DNA from: Arthrobacter sp. ISL-5
GTDB lineage: Bacteria > Actinomycetota > Actinomycetes > Actinomycetales > Micrococcaceae
Length of the DNA: 64,000 bases
Direction: 5' to 3'
Assembly (NCBI RefSeq): GCF_018613835.1
Contig: NZ_JAGGPM010000025.1
Span: forward strand, 1 to 64,000
Below are positions 1-7,693 of the stretch, one piece after another. Made by a program: the position numbers and the translations under genes. A model generated the notes under the pieces. The model searched no databases. It was not told where the DNA came from and worked only from the letters and a program-made list of their open reading frames with translations. Every line of letters starts with the position of its first letter. Position 1 is the first letter of the stretch.

Positions 1-138
1 CAACATAACCAAGTACTACTAGACGCCTGTTGAGGACGCACAAACCTTCGTCATCGAAGCCAGAAGGCCTCCGACCAGAAAATCTGGTCGGCGACCTTCT
101 TCCACTGCTGTCCCGGCGGGGCGACGACGGCCTGCAAG

Positions 139-552
139 GTGTCGTACTTGACCCGACCGCTTAAATTCGCGGTGGCCCGCGGCGATTCGCCTATGTTCCC
201 GGCCGTCATGGAAGCAGTACGGGTTCCCCGCCTCGGCGGCGGCCGCGCCAGGACCCGGCCGGATGCCGTGATGGGCCACAAGGCCTACTCGTCCAGGGCA
301 AACCGGGCACTGCTGCGCGGACGGGGCATCAAAGCCGTCATTCCGGAACCCTCTGACCAGATCGGGCACCGCAAACGCCGCGGCTCACGCGGCGGACGCC
401 CCGTGAACTTCGACGCCGAGACCTACAAAGGCCGCAACACTGTGGAGAGGTCCTTCAGCCTCTTCAAACAACGGCGCGGCATCGCCACCCGCTACGACAA
501 ACTCGCACTGACCTATCGAGCCGGCGTCGTCCTCTACGCCGTCGTCAGTTGA
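139..552 (+). pseudogene. IS5-family transposase, C-terminal fragment
   Basis: This is the C-terminal half of a DDE transposase of the IS5 family. Recognisable pieces are GDSPMFPAVMEAVRVPR, the KAYSSRANRALLRGRGI stretch that normally follows the second catalytic Asp (here GHKAYSS, where the family usually has GDKAYSS), and RNTVERSFSLFKQRRGIAT around the catalytic Glu. The N-terminal part with the first Asp is absent: upstream of about position 165 the sequence does not continue the family. The reading frame ends normally at AVVS. It is therefore a relic that cannot transpose alone. Family assignment rests on remembered motifs; the exact IS is not named. Confidence 0.75.
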
Positions 553-900
553 CTCCGAACCGGACTACACGATGCAACGGTCCTTCGACGGCGCATGGCG
601 TCTGAGCGGAAGCACGCCCGGTAAGGCGTCCGTGAGCTATGAACGGAATGCATCCTTCAGCAAGGCCAGGCCCGAGTGGGAAAAGGAAACGCGAAAGGTC
701 GATTTCTATGTCAGGGGCAGTGTCTCCGTCGCTTCGGACAATGTCGTGGTGAAACTTTCGCGGTTCTAGGGACCCTTTTTTCCACATAGGTGCCTCCGCT
801 GCTGCTGCCGGGGCCCGCATCACGCTAGCCTCGAGCCAGAGCACGAATCGCTGAATCCGGCTTCGATGCACTAAGATATTGAAGTCTGTGCTGCGCCCTG
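553..900. other. Stretch without a recognisable gene
   Basis: Between the IS5 relic and the rpsF leader no reading frame resembles a known family. A 65-codon frame at 572-769 on the plus strand and a 130-codon frame on the minus strand exist, but neither has a convincing ribosome binding site or recognisable motif. The stretch probably holds IS flank and the distal promoter of the rpsF operon; TAAGAT at 872-877 could be a -10 element, but no good -35 is visible. Confidence 0.4.
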
Positions 901-941
901 CCTCCGTTTTGGATGCCGGGTGCGCATGGCGCCGCAAATGA

Positions 942-986
942 ACCTCCTGTTACGGAAATGCCGTAACCGCTTAGCCCAAAGGAGGT
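942..986 (+). promoter_or_regulatory. rpsF leader hairpin that covers the ribosome binding site
   Basis: The mRNA leader of rpsF can fold into a two-part stem. ACCTCC at 942-947 pairs perfectly with GGAGGT at 981-986, which is the rpsF Shine-Dalgarno, and GTTACGG at 949-955 pairs with CCGTAAC at 961-967. The 3' side of the internal loop begins with CCG (967-969). Leaders of this type are known to bind the S6:S18 protein pair and repress the rpsF operon. The pairing is seen directly; the S6:S18 role is inferred from the gene order. Confidence 0.55.
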
Positions 987-996
987 GGGTTCACAT

Positions 997-1302
997 ATGC
1001 GTCCTTACGAATTGATGGTAATCATCGACCCCGAGGTCGAAGAGCGTACCGTAGAGCCGTCGCTTCAGAAGTTCCTGAATGTCATCACCAACGATGGTGG
1101 AACCATCGAAAAGGTTGACATCTGGGGCCGTCGTCGCCTCGCCTATGACATCAAGAAGAAGTCCGAAGGTATCTACGCCGTGGTGAACTTCACCGCCAAG
1201 CCGGAAACCGCCAAGGAACTTGACCGCCAGCTGAGTCTCAACGAGACCATCATGCGCACCAAGATCACCCGCCCCGAAGAGCAGAAGGTCGTTGCTGAGT
1301 AA
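997..1302 (+). CDS. rpsF: 30S ribosomal protein S6
   Basis: S6 of the small ribosomal subunit, which binds the 16S rRNA central domain together with S18. The 101-residue product starts [16 protein letters not shown] and contains the family stretch [19 protein letters not shown] and the end [14 protein letters not shown] at 997 is chosen because GGAGGTG at 981-987 sits 9 bases upstream; an in-frame GTG at 985 lies inside that binding site and would add MGSH. It heads the rpsF-ssb-rpsR-rplI operon and has a hairpin leader that may make it autoregulated by S6:S18. Confidence 0.97.
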   Translation: MRPYELMVIIDPEVEERTVEPSLQKFLNVITNDGGTIEKVDIWGRRRLAYDIKKKSEGIYAVVNFTAKPETAKELDRQLSLNETIMRTKITRPEEQKVVAE

Positions 1303-1357
1303 TTTCAGCTCCCGGCTTTTATTCTTTACCCCGCAGGAACGAACAAGGAGGCAGTAG

Positions 1358-1933
1358 ATGGCAGGCGAAACCACTATTACGGTCATCGGTAATCTCACCA
1401 ATGACCCCGAACTGAGGTTCACACCGTCAGGTTCGGCAGTAGCGAACTTCACCATCGCTTCCACGCCTCGCACCTTTGACCGCCAGTCCAATGAGTGGAA
1501 GGACGGGGAAACCCTGTTCCTCCGCGCATCGGTGTGGCGCGAAGCGGCCGAAAACGTTGCCGAGTCCCTGACAAAGGGCATGCGCGTGATCGTCAACGGC
1601 CGCCTGAAGAGCCGTTCCTACGAAACAAAAGAAGGCGAGAAGCGCACCGTTATCGAGCTCGAAGTCGATGAAATCGGCCCGAGCCTGCGCTACGCCAATG
1701 CCAAGGTCAACCGCACCCAGCGCTCCGGCGGTCAGGGTGGCCAGGGTGGCTTCGGCGGAGGCAACAGCGGCGGTGGATTCGGTGGCGGCCAGGGTGGAAA
1801 CCAGGGCGGCAACACCGGAGGAACCTGGGGCGGCAACCAGCCCGCAGCGCAGGAAGACCCCTGGGCAACGCCCGGGGTCAGCAATGCAGGCGGCAGCTGG
1901 GGCAACGGCCCGGATTCCGAACCTCCCTTCTAA
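1358..1933 (+). CDS. ssb: Single-stranded DNA-binding protein
   Basis: SSB coats single-stranded DNA during replication, repair and recombination. The 191-residue product has an N-terminal OB fold (about residues 1-110, beginning [21 protein letters not shown]), a long glycine-rich linker (about 120-160) and the acidic tip DSEPPF that docks partner enzymes. An AAGGAGG box lies 8-9 bases before the ATG. It sits 55 bases after rpsF and before rpsR, the usual actinobacterial order, so it is co-transcribed with ribosomal proteins. Length and tip are typical of actinobacterial SsbA; nothing looks unusual. Confidence 0.97.
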   Translation: MAGETTITVIGNLTNDPELRFTPSGSAVANFTIASTPRTFDRQSNEWKDGETLFLRASVWREAAENVAESLTKGMRVIVNGRLKSRSYETKEGEKRTVIELEVDEIGPSLRYANAKVNRTQRSGGQGGQGGFGGGNSGGGFGGGQGGNQGGNTGGTWGGNQPAAQEDPWATPGVSNAGGSWGNGPDSEPPF

Positions 1934-2060
1934 AACAACAAATTAAAGGTTCGACGCCGGAACCGCCCGGGTGCCGAAGGCACCGTGGTGACTGCCGCCG
2001 TCGGACCACCACCATCCCGTGGATCAATATCCACGGGCTCCATAGAATAGGAGCTCCACG

Positions 2061-2300
2061 ATGGCTAAGGCTGAACTCCGTAAGCCCAAACCAAAGTCCA
2101 ACCCCTTGAAGGCCGCTGACATCACTGTCATCGACTACAAGGACGTAGCATTGCTGCGCAAGTTCATCTCCGACCGCGGAAAGATCCGCGCCCGTCGCGT
2201 CACTGGCGTCACGGTGCAGGAACAGCGCAAGATCGCCCAGGCAATCAAGAACGCCCGCGAAGTTGCTCTGCTGCCTTACTCCGGCGCTGGCCGCGGCTAA
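2061..2300 (+). CDS. rpsR: 30S ribosomal protein S18
   Basis: S18 forms a heterodimer with S6 on the 30S platform. The 79-residue product contains the family core [21 protein letters not shown] followed by [19 protein letters not shown] and ends [11 protein letters not shown]. No CxxC zinc motif is present near the N-terminus, so this is the C-minus form. An AGGAG box lies upstream of the ATG. It follows ssb after 127 bases and precedes rplI by 17 bases. Its co-location with rpsF fits the proposed S6:S18 feedback on the operon leader. Confidence 0.97.
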   Translation: MAKAELRKPKPKSNPLKAADITVIDYKDVALLRKFISDRGKIRARRVTGVTVQEQRKIAQAIKNAREVALLPYSGAGRG

Positions 2301-2317
2301 GGAAGGGATTAACTAAC

Positions 2318-2770
2318 ATGGCAAAGCTCATTCTGACCCACGAAGTAACCGGTCTCGGTGCTGCTGGCGACGTTGTCGAGGTCAAGGACGGTTACGCACG
2401 TAACTACCTGCTGCCCCGCAACTTCGCTCTGACCTGGAGCAAGGGTGGCGAGAAGCAGGTTGAGTCCATCAAGGCTGCCCGCGCTGCCCGCGAGCACGCT
2501 TCCCTGGAAGATGCTCAGAAGCAGGCCGCTGCACTCTCCGCCAAGCCGGTCAAGCTGGTCGTCAAGGCCGGCGAAAGCGGCCGCCTGTTCGGCACCGTCA
2601 AGCAGGGCGACGTGGCCGACGCTGTTGAGGCCGCTGGCCTTGGCCGCATCGACAAGCGCAAGGTTGAACTGCCGGCACACATCAAGTCGGTCGGTTCCTA
2701 CCAGGCGAACGTCCGTCTTCACGACGACGTTGCCGCTGTGATCGAACTCGACGTAGTCGCAGGCAAGTAG
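2318..2770 (+). CDS. rplI: 50S ribosomal protein L9
   Basis: L9 binds 23S rRNA near the base of the L1 stalk and helps hold reading frame. The 150-residue product begins [20 protein letters not shown], with the L9 signature around [18 protein letters not shown] (about residues 18-35), then a helical connector and a C-terminal domain with [14 protein letters not shown]. Length is normal. The gene is the last of the rpsF operon and is followed at once by a strong rho-independent terminator, so transcription does not run on to dnaB. Confidence 0.97.
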   Translation: MAKLILTHEVTGLGAAGDVVEVKDGYARNYLLPRNFALTWSKGGEKQVESIKAARAAREHASLEDAQKQAAALSAKPVKLVVKAGESGRLFGTVKQGDVADAVEAAGLGRIDKRKVELPAHIKSVGSYQANVRLHDDVAAVIELDVVAGK

Positions 2771-2817
2771 CCGTTCCGGCTTCACGCCAGACCGCTACGC
2801 AGTCCTGAACTGCTGAC

Positions 2818-2862
2818 GGCCCCCCCGTCGGATTCCTCCGGGAAGCCGACGGCGGGGGCTTT
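2818..2862 (+). terminator. Rho-independent terminator after rplI
   Basis: A GC-rich inverted repeat, GCCCCCCCGTCGG near 2818-2831 and CCGACGGCGGGGGC near 2847-2860, with a short loop containing ATTCCTCCGGGAAG, followed by TTTCGCGTT. It lies about 48 bases after the rplI stop and separates the ribosomal operon from the convergent minus-strand gene. Confidence 0.8.
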
Positions 2863-2886
2863 CGCGTTAACAACCCCACGGACCGC

Positions 2887-3300
2887 TCAGGCCTGATGAA
2901 TGACGGTGGTGCAGTAGCGGTAGCCGAGCCTGATCAGCGCCGCCTCGTCCACGTCAGCGAGTTTGTTCACGTACAGGCAGCCAGAGCCGGTCTTGTGTTT
3001 GCCGAGCCGGGCCAGCAATTCCGCGGATTCCGGCGCAATCGTCAGGCCGTACAGCGAGAGGCTGGCCTTCCGGGGCGAAAAGCCGACGGCGGGCATGTCC
3101 CCCTCGCGGCCGGTCGCGTACTTGTAGTGCACGCGGCCAAAGCCCACGATGGTGGGCCCCCACATCTCGGGTCCCTCTCCGGTCAGTTCCGCCATGAGGT
3201 CCAGCAGCCGAAGGCCGTCCTGGCGCCGGACGGGGTGCTCCACGCCGGCAACGAATTCGTCCGCCGAAGCGCCGGTCACCTGCGTCTTGTTTTCTGTCAT
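2887..3300 (-). CDS. DUF1801 domain protein
   Basis: A 137-residue soluble protein of the DUF1801 (YdhG-like) family. Visible hallmarks are LLDLMAELTGEGPEMWGPTIVGFGRVHYKYATGREGDMPAVGFSPRK broken over residues 33-79, then SLYGL and a C-terminal KHKTGSGCLYVNKLADVD segment. The family has a fold related to frataxin-like or iron-sulfur assembly proteins but no settled function, so none is assigned. It is convergent with rplI and divergent from the FMN reductase gene, and appears to be a single-gene unit. Confidence 0.8.
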   Translation of the reverse strand: MTENKTQVTGASADEFVAGVEHPVRRQDGLRLLDLMAELTGEGPEMWGPTIVGFGRVHYKYATGREGDMPAVGFSPRKASLSLYGLTIAPESAELLARLGKHKTGSGCLYVNKLADVDEAALIRLGYRYCTTVIHQA

Positions 3301-3482
3301 GGGCGCAGTCTACTTCGCGGGAATCCGGTCCCGCGGACCCGCCTGACGGGAGCGTGGACGGGAGCGAGGACCGGTGCGAAGTGCCCGGCGCCTGCTGCGG
3401 AATAAACGCGAAGGGCCCCGGGTTGAGCCAGTAGATGCAAACGCATGTACTGTCAGTGGCAGTCGAACCTGAGGAGAACACC

Positions 3483-4106
3483 GTGGAGACCCGCCGTATC
3501 ACCGTTCTGTCCGCCGGCCTGGGCGTGCCGTCGTCGAGCCGCCTGCTTGCCGACCAGCTCGCCGCAGCCGCCAAGCAGCGGCTGGAGGCGGCAGGATATG
3601 AGGCGGCAGTGGACGTGGTGGAACTCCGCGACCTGGCCGTGGACATTGCCAACAATTTCGTCACGGGCTATGCGGGGCCCCGCCTTGCGGACGCGATCGC
3701 CGGGGTGGAGGCCTCGGACGGCATTGTCGCCGTCACGCCCGTCTTCAGTGCCTCGTACAGCGGGCTCTTCAAGTCCTTCATCGATGTCCTAAATCCCAAG
3801 TCACTGGACGGAAAGGCCGTGCTGCTCGGCGCCACGGGCGGCACTGACCGCCACCAGATGGTCCTCGAGTACGCCATGCGGCCGCTGTTCAGCTACCTGC
3901 GCACGCGGACGGCTGCGACGGCCGTCTTCGCGGGCCCCCAGGACTGGGGCAACACGGACGACGGCGGCTCGCCCCTTTCGGCGCGGATCGACCGCGCTGC
4001 GGCCGAGTTCAGCCAGCTGCTCGAGGGCGCGCAGCCGGGCCGGAAGGCCGCCCCGCTGGAGTCCCTGCCCTTTGAACAGTTGCTAGCGGGCATCTCAGGC
4101 GCCTGA
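3483..4106 (+). CDS. NADPH-dependent FMN reductase (CE1759-like)
   Basis: A flavodoxin-fold reductase that would supply reduced FMN to a partner monooxygenase. The 207-residue product begins METRRITVLSAGLGVPSSSR, the phosphate-binding loop of the NADPH:FMN reductase family, and carries GIVAVTPVFSASYSGLFKSF and LLGATGGTDRHQMVLEYAMR. The GTG at 3483 is preferred because GAGGAG at 3471-3476 lies 6 bases upstream; a longer frame from 3435 has no such site. Members of this subfamily usually sit beside an LLM-class monooxygenase; none is adjacent here, the nearest LLM gene being 45 kb away. Confidence 0.85.
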   Translation: METRRITVLSAGLGVPSSSRLLADQLAAAAKQRLEAAGYEAAVDVVELRDLAVDIANNFVTGYAGPRLADAIAGVEASDGIVAVTPVFSASYSGLFKSFIDVLNPKSLDGKAVLLGATGGTDRHQMVLEYAMRPLFSYLRTRTAATAVFAGPQDWGNTDDGGSPLSARIDRAAAEFSQLLEGAQPGRKAAPLESLPFEQLLAGISGA

Positions 4107-4149
4107 CAGGCAACGGGAGCCAGCGAACTATTCTCCGCACCCGCTCGTT

Positions 4150-4497
4150 GTGCCGGACATGAAATGTCCTGTTGATTCTGTAGACCTGATCATGAGCGAA
4201 CGCAGCGGCGTCGAAATCGACTACTGCCCCCAGTGCCGGGGCGTGTGGCTTGACCGGGGGGAGCTGGACAAGATCATTGACCGTGTGGCCGCCGGGGGAC
4301 CAGGAGCACCGGTGGCGCCCCCGGCGCCTGCCCCGCCGGTCGGCATGGCCCCGCCACCCCTGTACCGGAGCTACGAGCAGCGGCGTGACCAGCCCCGCTA
4401 CGATGACCGCGGCCACGCTAAAGGCTATGACGGCGACTACGACCGACGCCGGCCCAAGAAGAAGGAAGGCTGGCTGGGCGACCTCTTCGACTTCTAG
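4150..4497 (+). CDS. TFIIB-type zinc-ribbon protein
   Basis: A 115-residue protein with an N-terminal zinc ribbon: MKCPVDSVDL then DYCPQCRGVWLDRGELDKII, the zf-TFIIB signature (CP..., YCPxCxGVWLDxGEL). The rest is proline- and charge-rich and low in complexity, ending KKKEGWLGDLFDF, a hydrophobic tail that looks like a docking segment. Start could be GTG 4150 or ATG 4159; neither has a strong ribosome binding site. The family is common in bacteria but of unknown job; a nucleic-acid or protein adaptor role is only a guess. Confidence 0.8.
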   Translation: MPDMKCPVDSVDLIMSERSGVEIDYCPQCRGVWLDRGELDKIIDRVAAGGPGAPVAPPAPAPPVGMAPPPLYRSYEQRRDQPRYDDRGHAKGYDGDYDRRRPKKKEGWLGDLFDF

Positions 4498-4523
4498 AGG
4501 TCGCCGGGTTCCCGGAGGGCGAT

Positions 4524-5090
4524 TCAGTCGTCAAGCAGCGCGATGAATTCGCGGGCCTGCTTCATGGTGATGTCCGAGTGCCGTGTCAGCGCCGTGGCCG
4601 CGGCCTCCGTGTTTCCGCTCTTGGCGAGCGTGCGGATGCGGCCGTAGATCTCGTCGTTCAGCATGTTGCTGCTGACCTCGCGGGTGACGTCGCCCTTGCT
4701 GGCGATCGCCCGGTACCGGTAAGGGAAGCGCTGCGGCGTGTCGTCGTCGGCATCGGGCTCGCTGGCTGCCTGTGGCGGCGGCGAGCGGAAGGGCTGCGGG
4801 TGGGCCGCCAGCGCGGCTACTGCGTCCCGGGAGGCCCTGAGGCCCTGGCCTGAGACCTCGTAGTAGAGCTTGATCGCGGCCATGGCCTGGCCCTGCGCAA
4901 TCAGGGCATACAGCCTCCGGTGGTCGTCTTCCGAGAGCTTCGCGGCAGCCATTTTCGCCAGTTCCGCGGATTCCGGCGGGGCCGGGGCGGGTCCGGCGGA
5001 CTTCCGCCGGCGCCCCCAGGCCCGGGCCGTGAGAGTCACGGCGACGGCGACGGCCACGAGGATCAGGAGGGGGATCACGAGCGATTCCAT
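4524..5090 (-). CDS. Membrane-anchored protein with L7/L12-like C-terminal helices
   Basis: A 188-residue protein of unknown function. Residues 4-22 form one N-terminal transmembrane helix (LVIPLLILVAVAVAVTLT), followed by a basic stop-transfer RRRK and a cytoplasmic domain. Residues about 63-95 contain AIKLYYEVSGQGLRASRD, which resembles the C-terminal domain of ribosomal protein L7/L12 (pattern AIKxxRexTGxgLkeAkd). A second, weaker copy, AAATALTRHSDITMKQAREF, closes the protein. It is adjacent (4 bases) to another minus-strand gene of the same build, suggesting a two-gene unit. Confidence 0.75.
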   Translation of the reverse strand: MESLVIPLLILVAVAVAVTLTARAWGRRRKSAGPAPAPPESAELAKMAAAKLSEDDHRRLYALIAQGQAMAAIKLYYEVSGQGLRASRDAVAALAAHPQPFRSPPPQAASEPDADDDTPQRFPYRYRAIASKGDVTREVSSNMLNDEIYGRIRTLAKSGNTEAAATALTRHSDITMKQAREFIALLDD

Positions 5091-5094
5091 TGTT

Positions 5095-5562
5095 CTAAAG
5101 CCGATCTACATATTGCTTGGCGGTCAAAAGGTCGGAGTGGGTTGCCTGGCGCAGAAGCCTGATTGCCTGGATTTTCTGCCCGTTGCGCGCCATGGACTGC
5201 AGCTGGAGGGCCAACTGCGGATTGAGCTGGCCCCCGGGCAGAACAGCACTCTGGAAAGCGTGCTGCCCCTGGCCTGCGATTGACCCTGGCTGGCCGAGGA
5301 GCGCCGCCCGGGCGTGGTCCTGCTGCTGGGTGTGCTGCTGTTCGTTCTGGCTGGGCCGGGTTGCCGCGTCAACGCGGGCGCGGGCGGCCGTCGCGGCCTG
5401 GACCTGAGCGGCGTAGTGGGCCTGTGAACGCCTGGCCAGATCCAATTGGTAGCGTTCCGCGTCCGACATGCCGGTGTCCCGCGGCTTCAGCGCCGTGGAC
5501 AGGGCCCAAAGGACAGCCAAGAGGATAAGGACAGGCAATATGACTATCAGAACGTCGCCCAT
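5095..5562 (-). CDS. Membrane-anchored protein, paralogue-like partner of the next gene
   Basis: A 155-residue protein with one N-terminal transmembrane helix (about residues 4-24, VLIVILPVLILLAVLWAL), a Gln/Ala-rich middle that is probably coiled coil, and a C-terminal QAIRLLRQATHSDLLTAKQY motif of the same L7/L12-CTD type as its downstream neighbour. It is the first gene of the pair and would be translated first. No enzyme motif is visible. Function unknown; the shared layout suggests the two proteins interact or do related jobs at the membrane. Confidence 0.75.
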   Translation of the reverse strand: MGDVLIVILPVLILLAVLWALSTALKPRDTGMSDAERYQLDLARRSQAHYAAQVQAATAARARVDAATRPSQNEQQHTQQQDHARAALLGQPGSIAGQGQHAFQSAVLPGGQLNPQLALQLQSMARNGQKIQAIRLLRQATHSDLLTAKQYVDRL

Positions 5563-5587
5563 AGTTAGAGCTTAGGCCAGATGCGCG

Positions 5588-5928
5588 TTATCCACAGCAT
5601 GTGCCGGAAGGCGTATATAGCGGCCGCTGCCCGGCCCTATGCGCGCCTCCGGCGGCCCGGCCCTGAACGCGCCGCCCGCGGCCTGGCGGTGACTTTGCTC
5701 GCACGAACCGCGTATTTGCTCGTCCACAGCCCGAAATTACCGGCCGGTATCCCCAGCAAACGGCTTCAGGCTGTGGATGAAGGTACGGAAATATTTTCTT
5801 CAGTCCACAGGTCCACAGCAGCGTTTTCGCAGGTCAGAGGCTATATATGCCCGAAAGAAAATTGATTTCCACAGCTTCACCCACAGGCTGTGCACAAGCA
5901 GGGGAGCGTTGTGCACAGGTTATCCACA
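5588..5928. promoter_or_regulatory. Cluster of DnaA-box-like sequences upstream of dnaB
   Basis: The 684-base gap 5563-6246 has no supported gene. It holds two perfect TTATCCACA boxes (5588-5596 and 5920-5928), a one-mismatch box on the other strand (TGTGGATGA 5772-5780), and at least five further TCCACAG/TTCCACA copies (about 5723, 5803, 5812, 5866, and CTGTGGAAAA near 6063). AT-rich tracts lie among them near 5788-5800 and 5841-5868. This density suggests DnaA binding. dnaA, dnaN and gyrase genes are not in the window, so a replication origin is not claimed. Confidence 0.6.
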
Positions 5929-6246
5929 GAGGTGCAGAACTGCGGGCTTTGTGCGTTGCCCGGTGGGCGCTAACGTAGCGGAGACACCCCATCAGGACGC
6001 GGTTCGCTTTCGGTCCGGCACACCGGAGCTGATGGTTTTCCAGGCCCCGGCTATTCCGTGCTGCCTGTGGAAAACCTGTTGATGAGGGTGTCGCCGCGGG
6101 GGCACGGCGTCCGACGGAAAATGTCAGGGCTGGCTGGTGTAGTTGCACTAGCCGCGCGGCAGATTCCGCTGAACGGCCCACCCGGCATACGGCACACCCG
6201 CCGCAGATTCCTCCGGGAACTGCGGACACAATGGAGGACGGCAGCT

Positions 6247-7629
6247 TTGTCAGTTACGCACCTGGACTCAATCGAGGGCACCCGCAGCTCCGAAGGCAGC
6301 CGCAAGCCTCCGCAGGACATTCCGGCCGAACAATCCGTCCTGGGCGGCATGATGCTCTCCAAGGACGCCATCGCCGACGTCGTGGAGATCCTCCGCGGCC
6401 AGGACTTCTACCGCCCTGCCCACGAAACCATCTACGAGGCCGTGATCGACCTCTATGGCCGCGGCGAACCCGCGGATGCGGTCACGGTCTCGGACGAGCT
6501 GACCAAGCGCGGCGAGATCAACCGGATTGGCGGTCCTGCCTACCTCCACGAGCTCATTCAGACCGTTCCCACCGCGGCCAACGCCGGCTACTACGCCGAG
6601 ATCGTGGCCGAACGGGCCGTCCTCAGGCGCCTGGTCAACGCCGGCACCAAGATCGTCCAGCTCGGCTACGGCCAGGACGGCGAAGTCGAAGACCTCGTCA
6701 ACCAGGCGCAGGCTGAGGTCTATGCCGTCGCCGAGCGCCGGACCGCTGAGGACTACGTCGTCCTGAAGGACGTCATGGAGTCCACGGTGGACGAGATCGA
6801 GGCCTCCGGCCACCGCGGCGAAGGCATGGTGGGCGTCCCCACCGGTTTCTACGAGCTGGACGAGCTCACCCACGGACTGCATCCGGGCCAGATGATCGTC
6901 ATCGCTGCCCGCCCCGCTGTGGGTAAATCCACCTTCGCGCTGGACTTTGCCCGCTCCGCTGCCATCAAGAACAACCTGGCCACGGTGATGTTCTCGCTCG
7001 AAATGGGCCGGAACGAGATTGCCATGCGTCTCCTGTCCGCCGAGGCCACCATCGGGCTGCAGGACCTGCGCAAGGGCACCATCAAGGACGAGCAGTGGTC
7101 CAAGATCGCCACCACCATGGGCCGCATGAACGATGCTCCGCTGTTCATTGACGACAGCCCCAACATGTCCCTCATGGAGATCAGGGCCAAGTGCCGGCGC
7201 CTCAAGCAGCAGCATGACCTTAAACTCGTGATCCTCGACTACCTGCAGCTGATGAGCTCCGGCAAGAAGGTGGAGTCCCGCCAGCAGGAGGTCTCGGAGT
7301 TCTCGCGTGCACTGAAGCTGCTCGCGAAGGAGCTGCAGGTCCCGGTCATCGCGCTGTCACAGCTGAACCGTGGTTCCGAGCAGCGCCAGGACAAGCGGCC
7401 CATGGTGTCGGACCTTCGCGAATCGGGGTCCATCGAGCAGGACGCCGACATGGTGATCCTGCTGCACCGCGAGGACGTCTACGACAAGGAGTCCCCGCGG
7501 GCCGGTGAGGCGGACATCCTCATCGCCAAGCACCGTAACGGGCCCACGAAGGACATCGTGGTCGCGTTCCAGGGGCACTACTCGCGCTTCGCCAACATGG
7601 CGGCGGATGCCGGGGGCGGCGGGTTCTGA
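6247..7629 (+). CDS. dnaB: Replicative DNA helicase
   Basis: DnaB unwinds the replication fork as a hexamer. The 460-residue product has the N-terminal DnaB domain (PPQDIPAEQSVLGGMMLS, about residues 20-120) and the RecA-like helicase domain with Walker A ARPAVGKST, Walker B LVILDYLQLM, and SDLRESGSIEQDADMV near the end. TTG at 6247 is chosen as start: GGAGG at 6233-6237 is 9 bases upstream and the product then begins LSVTHLDSIEG, as in relatives; a longer in-frame extension back to 6058 has no support. There is no intein, which many actinobacterial dnaB genes carry. Confidence 0.95.
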   Translation: MSVTHLDSIEGTRSSEGSRKPPQDIPAEQSVLGGMMLSKDAIADVVEILRGQDFYRPAHETIYEAVIDLYGRGEPADAVTVSDELTKRGEINRIGGPAYLHELIQTVPTAANAGYYAEIVAERAVLRRLVNAGTKIVQLGYGQDGEVEDLVNQAQAEVYAVAERRTAEDYVVLKDVMESTVDEIEASGHRGEGMVGVPTGFYELDELTHGLHPGQMIVIAARPAVGKSTFALDFARSAAIKNNLATVMFSLEMGRNEIAMRLLSAEATIGLQDLRKGTIKDEQWSKIATTMGRMNDAPLFIDDSPNMSLMEIRAKCRRLKQQHDLKLVILDYLQLMSSGKKVESRQQEVSEFSRALKLLAKELQVPVIALSQLNRGSEQRQDKRPMVSDLRESGSIEQDADMVILLHREDVYDKESPRAGEADILIAKHRNGPTKDIVVAFQGHYSRFANMAADAGGGGF

Positions 7630-7638
7630 CCCGCGGAA

Positions 7639-7669
7639 CCTGGCACCAAGCGTGGCGCCCGGTGCCAGG
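7639..7669. terminator. Hairpin between dnaB and the convergent ABC operon
   Basis: CCTGGCACC at 7639-7647 and GGTGCCAGG at 7661-7669 form a 9-base stem between two convergent genes. There is no T tract, so it may act weakly or with Rho. A direct repeat GCGTCACACCGG follows at about 7677 and 7691. Confidence 0.45.
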
Positions 7670-7693
7670 CCGTGCGGCGTCACACCGGAGGCG

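Noticed and set aside
572..769. 65-codon gene after the IS5 relic
   Set aside because: No ribosome binding site or recognisable family; likely chance.
5563..6246. Chromosomal replication origin
   Set aside because: DnaA-like boxes are present, but dnaA, dnaN and gyrase genes are not in the window, so oriC cannot be supported.
6247..7629. Intein in dnaB
   Set aside because: The product has normal length and continuous helicase motifs; no extra block is present.
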